From NCBI GenBank assembly GCA_013400975.1, contig WBMZ01010267.1, positions 31,633-95,632 of the forward strand: 64,000 bases of DNA. The letters run 5' to 3'. Made by a program: the position numbers and the translations under genes. The notes beneath the pieces were generated by a model. That model was not told where the DNA came from. It saw only the letters and a program-made list of their open reading frames with translations, and searched no databases. How positions within the stretch are numbered: the first letter of the stretch is position 1; the number at the start of each line of letters is the position of its first letter. Below, piece by piece: positions 1 to 12,290 of this stretch. The DNA is from Atrichornis clamosus (Eukaryota; Chordata; Aves; Passeriformes; Menuridae).

Positions 1-179
1 ACAGGAGCCTTTCCCTGCCCCTTCGGCCCCAGCATTTTGGGACAGGAGCCTTTCCCTGCCCCTTCGGCCCCAGCATTTTGGGACAGGAGCCTTTCCCTGC
101 CCTTGTGGCCTCAGCGTTTTGGGACAGGAGCCTTTCCCTGCCCCTTCGGCCCCGGCATTTTGGGACAGGAGCCTTTCCC
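1..179. repeat. 41-bp minisatellite at the window edge
   Basis: About 4.4 tandem copies of a 41-bp unit beginning ACAGGAGCCTTTCCCTGCCC recur at 1, 42, 83, 124 and 165 with few mismatches. The array is cut by the left edge, so its full length is unknown. It is intronic if the LN-agrin model is right. Confidence 0.9.
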
Positions 180-2529
180 TCGCCCAGGGCAGGGTGTGGG
201 GCTCTGCTTTTCCCCCCTCCTGCTCCCAGACCCCTTCCAGGCAGGGTGCTGGGTCATTTCTCCCTGTGTTCCATAGTGAATCCATGTCTGCCCTGCTGCA
301 GGCAATTTCTCAGCCATAAAAAGGAGGGACACGCTGCATCTTTATGGGAAGAACGGGAAAATAAGGGGTCACCTGGAAGAGGTGGGAAGTGAAGGTCCAA
401 GTCCTTCTCCGTTGTCACTTCTGACAAACTGCTCGCTCCAGCCAGGATCAAACCTTCCCTGAGCCTCCCCTGGGCTTCCTTAGGTAGTGTCAGGTGAGTC
501 CCTGTCATCCCAAGGCGTCTCCATGGGATTTGGGCAGAGCAACATCCCGCAGTCCCTGGATTGAGAGGGCCGGGTTGTCCTGAGTGCTGCCGGAGGTGTT
601 GGGGCTTTTCCAGCCCTGGCTCCTTGCCCAGCTTTTCCTGAGCCATCCAGGTGATTGGAGCTGGATGCATCCCTGTGCCAGGAGCATTCCTGCCGCCCAA
701 TTAGGAGATTAAAAGCTGCCATTAGGAAATGAGGCTGCTGCAGTGGGGGCTGGCAGCAGTTTCTTGCTTTCCTTCAGCTGGCTGTGGTTCATCGGCTCCC
801 TCAAGCCTCCCAGGCTTTGTCCCCCTGATCCCAGCCCTTGGAAGAGACTGGAATGGCACTCTTGTGAGGGCTGTGCATCCCGCACGGGGAATTTCGGGTT
901 GTGGCACAGGGAAGGAGGGGAACAGGCACTGGGGGGGGCCGCAGAGGAGGAGCTGAGGCTGGAACTGCCAGCTGAGGCTGGAACTGCCAACTCCAAGCTG
1001 GGCAGGGCTCCTGGGAGATGCCACTGGGAAGTTCCTGTGGCAGGTGGACGCTTTTCCCTGGAGGAATGTCACCCGCTCCACGCCCTGCAGGTGTTCCCCA
1101 GCTGTGCTCCCCACTGTGCCACCGCGTGTGGGTTTTGGTGGGCGCCTCCGCCCTGGGCTGGTTGGCTCAGGCGCTCTTTGGGCACCTCCCCTTCCCGGCA
1201 GAGGCAGAGGCTCCTCTGCCCCTTCCTCTGTTGGTTTTCCCTCGTTTTGGGGGAATTTTGTGGCGGCGCGGAGAGGAGGAGGCGCAGGACTGCTCCCTGG
1301 GCTGCTTCCCGGCAGCCCGGCAGGGGCTGGGCTGCCCCCAGTGCCGCTGATAAGGCTTATCTGCCTTCTGCCGGAGTCCCTGCAGATCTGCAGGCGGCAG
1401 GGGTTTGATCCAGGCTGCTCTTCCCGGGGCTTTGATCCGCTCTGTTTTCCCAGCCCGGAGCGGGGCTGGGTGAGGGCTGACGCTGCGCAGGTCCTCGGGG
1501 CTCGTGGCTGCTCTGGGGGCCGCAGCTTTTTGGGGTTTGACCCTCAGTTTTTTGGGGCTGGCCCTCTGCTCTGGGGGGCTGCAGTTTTTCGGGGTTTAAC
1601 CCTCTGTTGTGGGGTGGTTTCGGGTTTTTGGGGGTGACCCTCTGCTCTAGGGGGTGACCTTCTGTTCTGGGGGAGATTTCAGCTTTTTGGGGCTGACCCT
1701 CTGCCCTGGGGGGGTTTCAGCTTTTTGGGGGTGAGGGGTCGGGCCCAGGGCTGGGCAGCTCCTCTGCATCCCAGCAGAACCAGCTGAGGATGCCCAGGGA
1801 GGAGCAGGGCAGGGCCTTTCCACGAGCAGAATTTTCTCAGGTCTGACCCAGCTCTTTTCCCTGTGTTTTTTTTTCCATGTGCTGCCCTGTCCCCCGTGGA
1901 TTCTGGATTATCCGTCACCAGGTAAGAACAGCATTCCTCTCCTCTCTTGGACGGAAAGTGGGGCAGGGGAGGCTGGGAGGGGCTTGGCGTTGAGGCTTGG
2001 CTCACAAGGATGCTTTGTGTGATCCCGGCTCCCTGGTGTGCGTGGGAGGCTGATTCCTTGGATCTGCCTGTTCCTGGGCAGGCTCCAGCCCAGCCAGCAG
2101 CCGGGGAGCTCCCCGGTGCAGGTGGCAGGGCCGGCAGAGCACGGAGGGGACAGAAAGAGCTCGTCCCCGTTGTCCACTGCCACCAAAAAACACCAAACCC
2201 CCCTGTGCTCCTGTCCCTTGTTAGAGGAACGTGGATAAAAACCCCCTGGGCAGAAGTGGGATGTGCCTGGCTGGGAAGGGATCGTGAGGGTGGAGGTGAG
2301 GATACCTGGAATCTTTTAAAGCTGGGGGGGGTCTCTGCCCCAGCAGCCAGAGTTGGCGCTGGTGCTTTGCATCCCAGGAAAGGTGCCCTGGGAATGGGAG
2401 CGCCGTGTCCTTGCCTCGTGTCCCATGTTTTGCTTGGACTCATTCCATCCTCGGCCTTGGCGCTGACCGCTGGGCAGGGTGGCCGTGCTGGGTCCTCGTT
2501 TGGACAGGACAAGCTGTGCCAGGTGGGAC

Positions 2530-2815
2530 TTCAGGAGGAGTTTCTCCATGGAAAGGGTGGTCGGGCAGTGGAACTGCCCAGGGAGGTTTGGGATCCACAG
2601 CCCTGGAGGTGTCCAGGGAATGACTGGACGTGGAAGTGCTCTGGGCTGGGTGACTGGGTGGGGGTTGGTCCCCGCTGGGACTCGATCTGGGAGGGCTTTT
2701 CCAGCCTAAATAATTCTGGGATCCTTTTGGAATGAGGGTGTGAGTTTGGGGTTGTCCTGTGCACGATCATGAGTTGGACTCAGGGATCTTTGTGGGTCCC
2801 TTCTTGTCCTGTCCT
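2530..2815 (+). mobile_element. CR1 LINE fragment(s), degraded 3' region
   Basis: The sequence reads like the CR1 3' end in + orientation: a segment about a first-copy 'fire' of the type AAAGGGTGGTCGGGCA, then CCCTGGAGGTGTCCAGGGAA, and GGGCTTTTCCAGCC near 2694. A second CR1-like tail (GAGTTGGACTCAGGGATC, then TTTGTGGGTCCCTT) follows at 2769-2805. Recognised by similarity to remembered CR1 tails; not aligned. Confidence 0.6.
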
Positions 2816-3596
2816 GTTCCATCCCATCCCATCCCACCCTGTCCCTTTGGAATGTCCTTTTGGAGCACACAGCTGCTCTGAAGTGCTCATTCCTTCCCCA
2901 GGAGGAGAAAAGAGCCACCTTCAGCTGGAAAAGGGAAGTGTGAGGTTCATGGCCAGGGCAGGCACAGCATTCCTGCTCCCTGATAATTCCCTCCTGGAAA
3001 CAAACCCCACGTGGCTTTGGGTAAAGAGCACCGGGATTTATGGAGGCTGTTCCAAATCCTCAGGGTCACTTGGTCAAGTGGGGTAAATTGGGAGAGCTTT
3101 GCCCAAGGTTATAACACTTAATTAACTGCAGCCTCTGCTGGGGTTCCGTGGGAAACCCGACCCTCTCCGGGCAGCCTCTGGAGAGCAGCAGCTGGGAAGC
3201 AGCTGGGAAGCAGCTGGGAAGCAGAGGGTGCTGTGAGCAGCTCTCAGGAAAGGCCAGCAGGGACTGGTGGCCTTGGTGGCACTTTAAGAGCACTAAAAAC
3301 CAGCTCATGCCTTTAATTTTTGACTGGTCTCTGCTGTTTTATCCTGGTTTCCTTAAGTTGTTCCCTAGGTTGTGTGGGATCCCTAGGATCCAACCTCTCC
3401 TGCCTTGCAGAGGCTCCAGGGAAGCACGATTGTGGCCTTTTAATAACAATTGGAGCCTTGTAATATTAAAAAACTCCCGTATTTTTAAAGCCACTGCCAT
3501 CTGTCTAAAGTTTCCTGGGCTAGGGTCGCTCTCTTCCTGGGAATTTTGATTGGATGTGGTGGTTCAGTGTTAGGAAGGGGCCAGGCAGGGAGTGGG

Positions 3597-3822
3597 CCAT
3601 GGAATCATGGGAATCTTAAGGTTGGAAGAGACCCCTAAATCGTAGAACCTGTTTGGGTTGAAAAAGACCTTTCGGATCATGGAGTCACGGAGTCGTTAAA
3701 GCTGGAAAAGCCCTCCAAGGTCTTGGATCCAACCCTTCCCCCAGCACTGGCCCACGTGCCCAGGTGCCACATCCCCGGCTTTTTGGGACACTTCCGGGGG
3801 TGGCGATTCCACAGCAGCCCCA
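3597..3822 (-). mobile_element. CR1 LINE fragment, antisense
   Basis: Reverse-orientation CR1 tail: GGAATCATGGGAATCTTAAG and GTTGGAAGAGACCC, followed by a second tail GGATCATGGAGTCACGGAGT with GCTGGAAAAGCCCTCCAAGG. Two adjacent or nested copies are likely because the tail motif occurs twice within 90 bp. Confidence 0.75.
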
Positions 3823-5009
3823 GGAATGGAGCACTTGCACTCCCAGTGAATCCCCCCCTTCTCCAGGGCCACTCCATGCTGTGCTGCTCCAGGCTTTGCT
3901 TGGATGCTCCCGCAGCGCTTCCCTGTTTTCCCAGTGCCCTGAGGACCACGGCCACCAGCACTGGGCATCCTGGAAGGGACCCTGGTGGTGGCTGCAGGGT
4001 TTATTCGGATGTCTCCTGCCGGGGTATCCAAGACCTCCTTCCCCTGGGAAGTGTCCTGCCCACCCAGGAATACGTGATGCGAAGCAGGAATAGCTGGGGA
4101 GTAGCATCCCCACATTTTTGGAATAGCATCCCCAAATTCCTGTGAGGAAGGGGACGAGGGGCTGCAGTGCTGGCTCGGGGCATTATCCCGCTCTGGGCTG
4201 CTGGGAATGCGGGAGTGCTGGGAAGTGCTGGAGCACAAATGGGTCGGAGGAGGGAGAAATGCAGGATTGGTGCTGGAATCAGGAGGGAATGGGGTTGGCA
4301 GGCTGCTGAGGCAGAGAGATGAAGGATGTTATTTCAGGGTCTCCATTAAACAATTAAGAGGGAATTTTCCTCAGCCAGAGAGACCTGGAGTGAAAATGTT
4401 GGGAAGGGAGGGAGCTGCCTGTGCTGCCTGCCCTACACGGGGCTCTGGCAAAGACAATTCTCCGAAGGGAAAGAGAATGAATTTTAATGGGATCTTGAAA
4501 GACTTTAAATTTTCATGTTCCCGTCAATTATTCAGGACAGCGGAAAAGCAACTTTAAAAAACGCCATGAAGGGAAAGGGAGAAGGAGAGGCCGGGTGGGT
4601 TCTTTTAATTGCTCTGCATTTTGCTCCAGCCTGGGAAGGGAAGGGTTTATAGGGAACGTGGAGCCTGCCTGTGGCTCTGTCCCTGCTCCCTGCCCCTTTT
4701 GTGGAGGAATTCCCGCTCCCAGCAGCCCGGGCTGAGCCTGTGGAAGTGGCAGTGGTGGTGACAAGGACAAACGTGAGGATTTCTCACCTCCCAGCCCGCT
4801 GTGCACGGGGAGTGGAAGGTCCTGAACCACCTTCAGCCTCTTGGGTGGCTCTGCTCCGGTGCTGCCGGGATTTGGGAAGCGCTGGGACGTCCCTGGGACC
4901 CTCCCCAGGGGCTTGTGGAGGGAGCAATTCCTGTTCTCCATCCCTGTTTGGAATGCCACGCTGCGGGAGAGAGATCCCCTGGGAATGTGTGCTCAGGCTG
5001 GGCTGCAGG

Positions 5010-5628
5010 AGCCTGGAAAAACGAGTGGGGAAGGAGGAGCATGGAAAAACCACTGGGAAAGCAGGAACAGGGAGAAACCACGGGCAAAACAGGAGAATGG
5101 ACTGAGGACTGGGAAAGCAGGAACATGGACAAGTGCCTGGCAAAGCACGAGCATGGATGAAAGACTGGCAAAACAGGAGCATGGAAAAACCATTGGCAAA
5201 GCAGGAGAACGGACAAAGGACTGGGAAAGCAGGATCATGGACAAACAGCTGGGAAAGGAGGAGCAGGGACAAAGGACTGGGAAGGGAGAAGAACGGACAA
5301 ACCACTGGGAAAGGAGGAGCATGGACAAATGCCTGGCAAAACAGGAGCATGGATGAAGGACTGGCAGAGCGGGAGCAGGGACAAACCGCTGGGAAAGAAG
5401 GAGGATGGACAAAGGACTGGCAAAGCAGGAACATGGACAAGTGCCTGGCAAAGCAGGAGCATGGGCAGATGCCTGGCAAAACAGGAAAATGGACAAACCA
5501 CCGGGAAAGGAGGAGCATGGACAAATGCCTGGCAAAATAGGAGCATAGACAAATCACGGGGAAAGCAGGAACATGGAAAAATCACTGGCAAAGCAGGAGC
5601 AGGGACAAACCACTGGCAAAGCAGGGCC
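5010..5628. repeat. 28-bp minisatellite, about 22 units
   Basis: Units of the form GGAGCATGGACAAATGCCTG plus GCAAAACA recur every 28 bp, with common variants (TGGAAAAACCACTGGGAAAG, GGGACAAACCACTGG). Because 28 is not a multiple of three and the unit lacks stops in most frames, long open frames run through it on both strands (for example 4784-5557 antisense). These are repeat artefacts and not genes. Confidence 0.93.
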
Positions 5629-5739
5629 TGTGCTGGCTCCCTCCGGGGCCGTGGGGTGCAGGCAGCTCCCGGCAGCAGGGATCCATCCCAGGAGAGCCCT
5701 CCTGGCCTGCACCTCGCTCCTGGTGCCCCCTGCGACCCT

Positions 5740-6500
5740 CCTGCCCGCCGCGACTCCTGCCCGGAGCGCCGAGCGTCCCCAATTCCCCCGCGGCTTCCAG
5801 CGCCCCTAGGGCGCTGCCCCGTGGGCCCGTGGAGGGGCTGCTCATCCTCCCGCACCTTCCCGCGCCTGGCTGGGTGCTGCCCGCGCAGCTTTTCCATGGG
5901 CACGGGTCGCTCCCGTGCTCCTCTCCCTCCCGTCCCGTCTGTGCGGGGGCTGCCCCGCAGGCTGCTCATGCCCGGCCTCCCTCCGCGGGCGCCCCACGGG
6001 CGCGCTGGGGCTCCGCAGCACAAACGGGGCTTTCATTCCCTGCTGCTGGGAGCTGCCAGGCCTGGCTCCCTTCCCAGAAAGCGGCGGCGGGCTGGAACAT
6101 AAGCGGCTATTGTGCGAGCCCCGGAGCCGCGGAGCTGAGCCCGGGCCCGGCGGACACCGCCTGCCGCAGCCACTTGAGAAGGCGGCCCGAGGAGCCCGGG
6201 AGATCCGCAGGCTCTCAATTGTGCTGCTCTCACCAAAAATAAAGCGGGCGCGGCTCCTCCCGCGCCTTTGGAAGCGCTCTGCCCCCGGGCGGGGGATGCT
6301 GCGGGCGCTTTGCGCCGAGCAAAGGGTCCTTTGTCCGCCGGGCTGCGGGAGGGGACGGGGGGGAGAGGGGTCCTGCGGCCGGGCTCTGCTCCTGGGAGTG
6401 TGCCCCGCCCGGGATTGGGGTCGGGAACGGCACTCGGGACGGGGTTGCTGCTCGGGGCGTGGGTTTGGCCACCTCCGGGGAGGTGACACCGTGAGGTCAC
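5740..6500. promoter_or_regulatory. CpG-rich block, candidate regulatory CpG island
   Basis: CG dinucleotides are visibly dense, for example CCCGCCGCGACTCC, GCGCCGAGCGTCC and GGGCGCGGCTCC, against a CpG-poorer background on both sides. No exon with credible splice sites or start codon was recognised in it. It could be an intronic promoter or enhancer of AGRN, or simply a GC-rich microchromosome patch. Confidence 0.4.
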
Positions 6501-7779
6501 GGCTCAGGGGTGCCGCTGCAGCTCTGTGTCCTCCTCGCCGCTCGTTGCTGCCCCTGGGGGAGGCGTGGAGGGTGATTCTGGCGGGGATTTAGGGTTCGGG
6601 GCGCTGCTTCCCAGGATTCTCTCGCAGCGCCGTCCCCTCAGCAGGGCCTGGTGACAGCCCAGGCCCCCGGGAGGGGACGAATCCAGCAGTGGGGGACAGC
6701 AGGGTGGGTCTGCTCCCCTCTCCTTCCCGAGGAGGGACCGAAGGCGGCGCTGGAGGGGCGCAGGAGGGCAGAACTGTGCAGGTGGCCGTGCTCTAAATTG
6801 GGAATTCTGCCCTTTTACTGGGAGAAGCTGGAATCCAGCACGAGAACAAAGAGATGATTTAGAGGAGGGAGGAGGAGGTGGTGACTTCCACCTGCTCTGG
6901 GAAACTGGTGCAGCACAGGGAAATAATGTGGATCCCACAGGGCCTTGGAGGGGTCTTGGATCCCACCCAGCCCCTGGGGCTGTTCGTGGCTGTCCTGCCT
7001 TGGTTTGGGTCTCCCTGCTCTGGTCCTGGGCTCTGCAGTTCTCTGCCAGGACCTGCCTGACCCGATTTCTGTGTCTGCCTCTGAACCCAGCCCTGTAATC
7101 CAAGGAAAATCGCTCCACGAGCAGGGATGGCCGGGCAGGGCAGGCCTGGAGCCCCTGGCAGACCCTCTAACCAGCCTCCAGCTGTGGGGCAGGAGCTCCC
7201 GGAGTGTCCCGTGCCTGCTTTCCCTCTCCTGGAAGCCGGGAGGGTGCGAGGGAGTTCACGCTGAGGCCTTTTCACGAATCACTTGGCCGCGATGAGCCGA
7301 CAAAGTGGGGTTTAGGCGGAGTTTTTCCAGCTTAATCTGCCCGAGTGGGATCAGCATCCTGCTGCCTGCAGCCAGCCCCGGCTGAGTAAACTTTCCCTGC
7401 CTTCAATCCAAACGTTTGTGTAGCGCAGACTCTGCCCCGGGGGGTTTTTCCTCCCGTCCCGGTCCCCAACCCACGGCGGCTCCTTGGAAATGTGTTTGGT
7501 GGTGGCGGAGAGGGGAAACCTCAAATCCTCGCGAAGCAATTACCGCTAATGAGACACTTCCTACACATCTGGTTCCAATCCTGGCCGCGTTTTGGGGACG
7601 GCGCTTCAGAGCTTGGGAAGGGAGGAAGGTGGGGAAATCCCTGCCTCCTCCTCCTCCTCCTCCTCTCCCTCCTTCCCGAGGTGGCGCTGGGGATGCTCCG
7701 GAGCTCCCGAGATCCCTTTTTTCCAAGCCCCCAAATCGCAGCTCTCCGGGGAGGCTGGGTGGCAGCGGCAGCAGTCGGT

Positions 7780-7990
7780 GGATGCGGAGGGGCTGCCAAT
7801 TGATTGATATGTTTTTGAGAGCCAGTGTAATGTGGTTAATTAGTGTGTAATTTACAAAAGCGGCGACGGCTGGATGCCCCAGACTTCAAAAAAAAAAAAA
7901 AAAAATCCTGAATTAATTGCCAGCTGCAGAGAAAAGGGAGGAATTCTCGGGTTCCTTTTGTGGAGGGATTTCATATTAAATTGATGGGAG
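7780..7990. promoter_or_regulatory. AT-rich, repeat-free island with homeodomain-type motifs
   Basis: In a GC-rich surround this block is AT-rich and contains CCAATTGATTGATATG, GTGGTTAATTAGTG and GAATTAATTGCCAGCTG, plus a poly-A run at about 7889-7905. TAATTA-type cores and a CAGCTG E-box suggest a candidate enhancer. There is no conservation evidence available here. Confidence 0.3.
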
Positions 7991-9824
7991 CTGTTCCTGG
8001 TTATTCCAACTCATTCCAGACCCTCGTTGCTGGACACTGAGGGTGGAGCAGAGCATCCCATTCCTGCAGGGCTGGCATTCCCTGCCTGCTGTGGCTGGGA
8101 AGTGCTGGAGTGCCCCTGGCTTTCAGTGGGACCTCGGCACCCGGGTCCTGAGCTCTTCCCAAAGTCCCACACTGGCCGTAGATGGGTTAGGTGGAACCCC
8201 GCGGGCGTCCAGCTCCAGTTGGTGTCCATTGGAATGCAGGTCCTCACGGATCCTCTGGCTGCTGGCTTTGGCAGCAAGTGCCTCCTTACCTGGGAGCAGA
8301 GCGTGGCCTTGGAGCAGGATGCAGGGAAACCGGAGGGAGGGTCGGGGGGAGAGGGATTTCAGGGAGTCCCTGCGGCTCTCGCGCGCGGAGCAGCGGGAAG
8401 GTGGCCTGGGAACCCTCGGCTGCTTTCCTTGGGAATGCGACGGCCCGGCCTGGGATCCCCGGCAGGGTGTTGGGGTGAGGGCAGAGGGAACACTGAGGGT
8501 CCATCAGGGATCCCTCCTGTGGCTCTGGAGGCTCCCAGCCTCCTTGGGAGCACTCCCAGGTGAGCAGTATCCACCCCCATCCCCTTCCAAGGAAAACTTG
8601 CAGAGGAACCCCCTGCCCTTCCCACGTTTGGCTCTCGTGGTTTTTCAGCAGAGCCACTTCCCAGAGCCTCCCCTGCAGGCTGGAGGATCTCCAGGCAGGG
8701 TTTTCCCGGGGAACAACGTGCCTTGGTGAGCTTTGCCCCGTCCTTTGGCAGGGAAATGGCCCGGGATACGCCGGGAGTGACTCAGGGTTGGAGCTGAGTG
8801 GGGTGACCTGTGCCGGCCACACGTGGCTTCCCAGAAGCGCCACTGCTCCCAGACACAAGGAGCGACTCCAAAGGCACCTCCTGGGTGCCTCGGGAGGGAA
8901 GGGCAGGGCAGGGAAGGGAAGGGAAGGGCTGCTTCATTCCCCAGGCACGGCACCAGCCCCAGCCTCCTGCTCTGCATCACTTCCCGGGCATATTCCCTGC
9001 TCCAAGTGTGCTTCTGTCCAGGGAAACTTTCCACAGTCGAGTGCCTGACCTTGGAACAGAGCCTCCCGCTCTCCTTTTGGGTTTTGTTTTGTTTAATGCA
9101 GAGTAAAATAAACTTCTTTTCCCCTTCTTGATGTTAACAGCTGCCTCATGGAGCCGCAGCTCCATGAAGGGAAAAATCCAAGCCCGGGGAATTTTGCTGG
9201 AGTTGAAAAGCGGGTCAGGCTCGGGGGTTGCTCAGCTCAGTTGCACTTTTGTCCTAAAAACGAGAGGAGAACGTGTGCCCTGCTGGGCTGCGGGAGCTCC
9301 CGAGGAACAGGGAGCTCGGGGTGGAAGGGAATGGTGTGGGAAGGGGCCGGAGTGTCCATCCGGAGGCGTGGGTGGATGTGGCTGAGCACGGGAATGGTCT
9401 GGAATCTCCCTGAGTCACACCCGGCCTGTGGCTCCTCGGGGTCAAGCGTCCAGTCCGGCTGTGGGGGCCTCTCGAGGCCCTTAATCCTTCTGGGATTGTG
9501 TTCCCCACCCCTAACCCAGAGCCAGCAGCATTCCCGGAGCACCCTGACCATTTTCCTGACTTCACCCTCATCCCACGTGCTCCTCCCTGTCCGGGTGGGA
9601 TTTGTTCCCTCCTGGTGCCACAGAGCGGCAATTCCCATTCCCTGGAGCTGCCAGCTCCCTGGGGCTCCTGGCCAGGCAGCTCCATCCTCTCCTTGTCGCC
9701 GCCTCCCTGCTCCCGGTTTTCCCCAGTCCCAAAAAGCAGCTGGGGAACATCAGGGCTTGGGTGGGGAGGGGGACTCTTCCCTGGGAATTGGAGCGACAGC
9801 ACAAGGAGGAACGGGCCACGCTGA

Positions 9825-10036
9825 AAGGGGTGGAATCTGGGAGAGATTTACAGGAGAAATCCTTCCCTGTGAGGGTGGTCAAATTGTCTTTCCCGGAGCA
9901 GCTGTGGCTGCCCCATCCCTGGAAGTGTCCCAGGCCAGCCCGGAATAACCTGGGATAGCGGAAGGTGTCCCTGCCCGTGGTCCAGACGATCCTGAAGGTC
10001 CCATCCAACCCAAACCGTTCCGGGATTCTCTGAACA
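9825..10036 (+). mobile_element. CR1 LINE 3' fragment
   Basis: CR1 tail in + orientation: AAATCCTTCCCTGTGAGGGT, GCTGTGGCTGCCCCATCCCT, GGAAGTGTCCCAGGCCAG, GGTGTCCCTGCCCGTGG and a terminal CGTTCCGGGATTCTCTGA resembling the CR1 end microsatellite. Confidence 0.85.
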
Positions 10037-11339
10037 GCAGGGAGGGCTCGCGGGCTGGGTTTGACGCCGGCAGCTCCCGGTGTCCTGGCGGGACAGCCCG
10101 GGCTGTGGGACAGCTCCTGTTCCCGCAGGCATCTGGGGCACGGATGCCGTGGTGGTCACGGGGCCTGCCCCCTGCCCTGGGTGAATCATCTGGGCTCGGG
10201 CAGGGCCATTAAAATGCTCAGCTGTCAGCCCCGGGCCCTCCCTTTCATCGCCCCTCTCGGGGACCTTGTTTCATCTCCCGCTCCCGTTTCCTCAGCTCCA
10301 AAAGTGGTTCCGGCCCAGGTGATGCCTTTGGAGGGGAGGGATCGAGCTGGGATGGGGAAGGGGTGTGTGGGCTGAGTGGGAAACATCTGAGCCTGCGTTG
10401 GGAAGCTGTGACAGCCCCAGGCCGAGCTCCTGAGCACTCCCAGAGCGGTTTGGTTCCAGAAAACCGTCCGTTTGACAAGGCAATCCCTGGAATTTAGTGC
10501 AAGCTCTGAGCCTTTGGCTGTGCCCGGGATGTTCTCCAGGATCTCCCTGAGCCATCCTTTAGGGAAGGAGTGCCAGCTCCCTGTGGATCAGATCCTGAGG
10601 ATCAAATCCAGCGTGCTCATGGTAGCAGTCAGTGCTGGGATGTTCCTGGTGGGATTTGTGTTGGTCTTTGCACACTTTTAGTGCTCTGGGGGTGTTTTTC
10701 CCGTGTTTTGCCAGGCGGGATTTGGGCTGTTGCAGTGTGTGGGATCACCAGGAACACCAGGATCTGGCTGTTTCCTGGCTGCCTGCAGGTCTGGGAGCTC
10801 CTGGTGCCACTCAAATGTTTAAATCCATGTGCTGAGAAGGTGGGGATGGGGATGAGCTCAGAGGTGCTCCTGAAATGAGGCTTAATGGGAAGAGTTGGGG
10901 TTTCCTGGCTGAACTGTGGTGCCAGAGAAGGTGGCAGTGCCAGCTGTGCTGTCCCTGTGCTCCTTCACAGCTGGATCCAGCCACGTGTGGGTCCCCGGGG
11001 GCACAGCTCGGTCCTGGATTCCCTTCCAGGACCTGCTGCAGGTGGGAAAAGCACCCAGGTCCATTCCCTGGGAGCTGCCGGGTTTCTCCTGCTTCTGACG
11101 GGTGAGATTTGGATTGCTGGGGCTGGAGATAAAGAATTCCTCCCGGGATGCCGTGCCAGCAGCCTGGCCATGATCCAGCCCGGAAAGGGCTGGAAGAGAT
11201 GGATGGAAGTGCCCCAGGTGGTGTCCATAGTGCTGGTGGAGGGGGCTTGGGGAGGAGGAAAGCTTTGGGGTCAGCTGCCTGTTTTCCTGCTTCTAACTGT
11301 TTTTGTTCTCTCCTTTTTCTCCTCCCCTGCTTTCTAAAG

Positions 11340-11360
11340 AACATAGGAAGCTTCTTGCTG
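11340..11360 (+). CDS. AGRN: AGRN alternative 21-bp microexon (NtA-FS1 linker, LN form only)
   Basis: A strong polypyrimidine tract (11300-11335) ends in TAAAG, and a perfect donor GTAAGT begins at 11361. The 21 bases between them read, after the phase-1 G left by the upstream NtA exon, as E-H-R-K-L-L-A and leave a G that completes the Asp codon with the AC at 23849. The length is a multiple of three and the phase equals that of the common exon, so inclusion or skipping keeps frame. As I recall, chick LN-agrin cDNAs carry this seven-residue insert between NtA and the first FS unit. It lies upstream of the TM first exon, so TM transcripts cannot contain it. It is far too small for ORF-based detection. 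Confidence 0.9.
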
Positions 11361-12002
11361 GTAAGTGGTGGGGTGTCATGCCAGAAAAAAGAACCACCAA
11401 ACCCAAAATTCCCACTTTGTCCATCCACCATCAGCCTCGCTGGCTAATCCGTGTCATCCCTCCATCCCCCCGGGATGTGCTGGAGCAATAGGAACCTTCC
11501 AGAGGTGTGCGCAGCACCCCCACCCCCTCTGGGCTGGGGGCTGCTCTCCCCTCGAGGGCTCTATTGCTGTTAGATCACAGTTCGAGGAGCTCCTCCGCCT
11601 CCCCGCCGAGCCCAGCCTGCGGCTGCCCGGGCTCCCGTGCATTGCCCCCGGCCTCGGGGCTGTGGCACCGAACCCCTGGAGCGCTGCGGGGGGGGTGAAA
11701 CTGTGATCTAAGCGCTCCTCACTCCGTGCCTGCCTCATCTTCCTCTCCATCCTCAGCCTCTCACCTTCACCAACCTCCTGGGGCGGGCGGGCAGAGCTCT
11801 GCAGGCTCCTGCTGGGGGTGAACCGGGCACACCGGGCTGCCCCGGGGGGTTGTGGTGGGCGCTGTGCCCGTGGGAGGAGGGCAGGGCGTGGCTCAGATCC
11901 AGGGAATTCGTGCGGCTGGGCGGGGAAGCCGCAGGTGCGGGGCAAACAGGGGATTCCTCTGGGAATCCTCCGGGAAAAGGCGAGTGGGGGTGTGGTAGGA
12001 TG

Positions 12003-12290
12003 AGGGGTGGTGGTTTTAAGGCTGGGTGGATTTAGGCTCCGTAGAAGGAAGAAATGTTTTGCAGTGAGGGTGGGGAGGCCTTGGCACGGATTGTCCCGGG
12101 AAGCTGCGGCTGCCCCCACATCCCTGGAAGTGTCCACGGCCACCCGGGATAGTGGAAGGTGTCCCTGCCCATGGCAGGGGGTGGAACTAGGTGGTCTTTC
12201 AGGTCCCTTCCATCCCAAACCATTCCACGATTCCAGGGGCTAAATGTCCTTCCAAAGGCCCCTTCCAGCCCAGGTTATTCCTTGATTGGA
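12003..12290 (+). mobile_element. CR1 LINE 3' fragment
   Basis: CR1 tail in + orientation: GAGGGTGGGGAGGCCTTGGC, CATCCCTGGAAGTGTCCACG, GGTGTCCCTGCCCATGGCAG and GGTCCCTTCCATCCCAAACC. A shorter second tail (CCCCTTCCAGCCCAGGTTAT) follows at 12260-12280. Confidence 0.88.

Larger units (their letters stand above)
1..11339 (+). other. LN-agrin intron upstream of the microexon (no coding exon seen)
   Basis: No NtA-coding sequence was found by eye on the + strand; residues expected near its end, such as RIFFVNP or LICDNQ, do not appear in any frame I read. Open frames here are short or overlap on both strands and look like GC-rich chance ORFs. The stretch holds a 41-bp and a 28-bp minisatellite, CR1 fragments, a CpG-rich patch (5740-6500) and an AT-rich low-repeat island (7780-7990). 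That it is AGRN intron is inferred from the microexon at 11340. Confidence 0.7.

Noticed and set aside
5740..6500. CpG-rich block as the LN-agrin first exon
   Set aside because: No signal peptide or NtA sequence (CPE, REEEANVVLTG type) could be read on the + strand.
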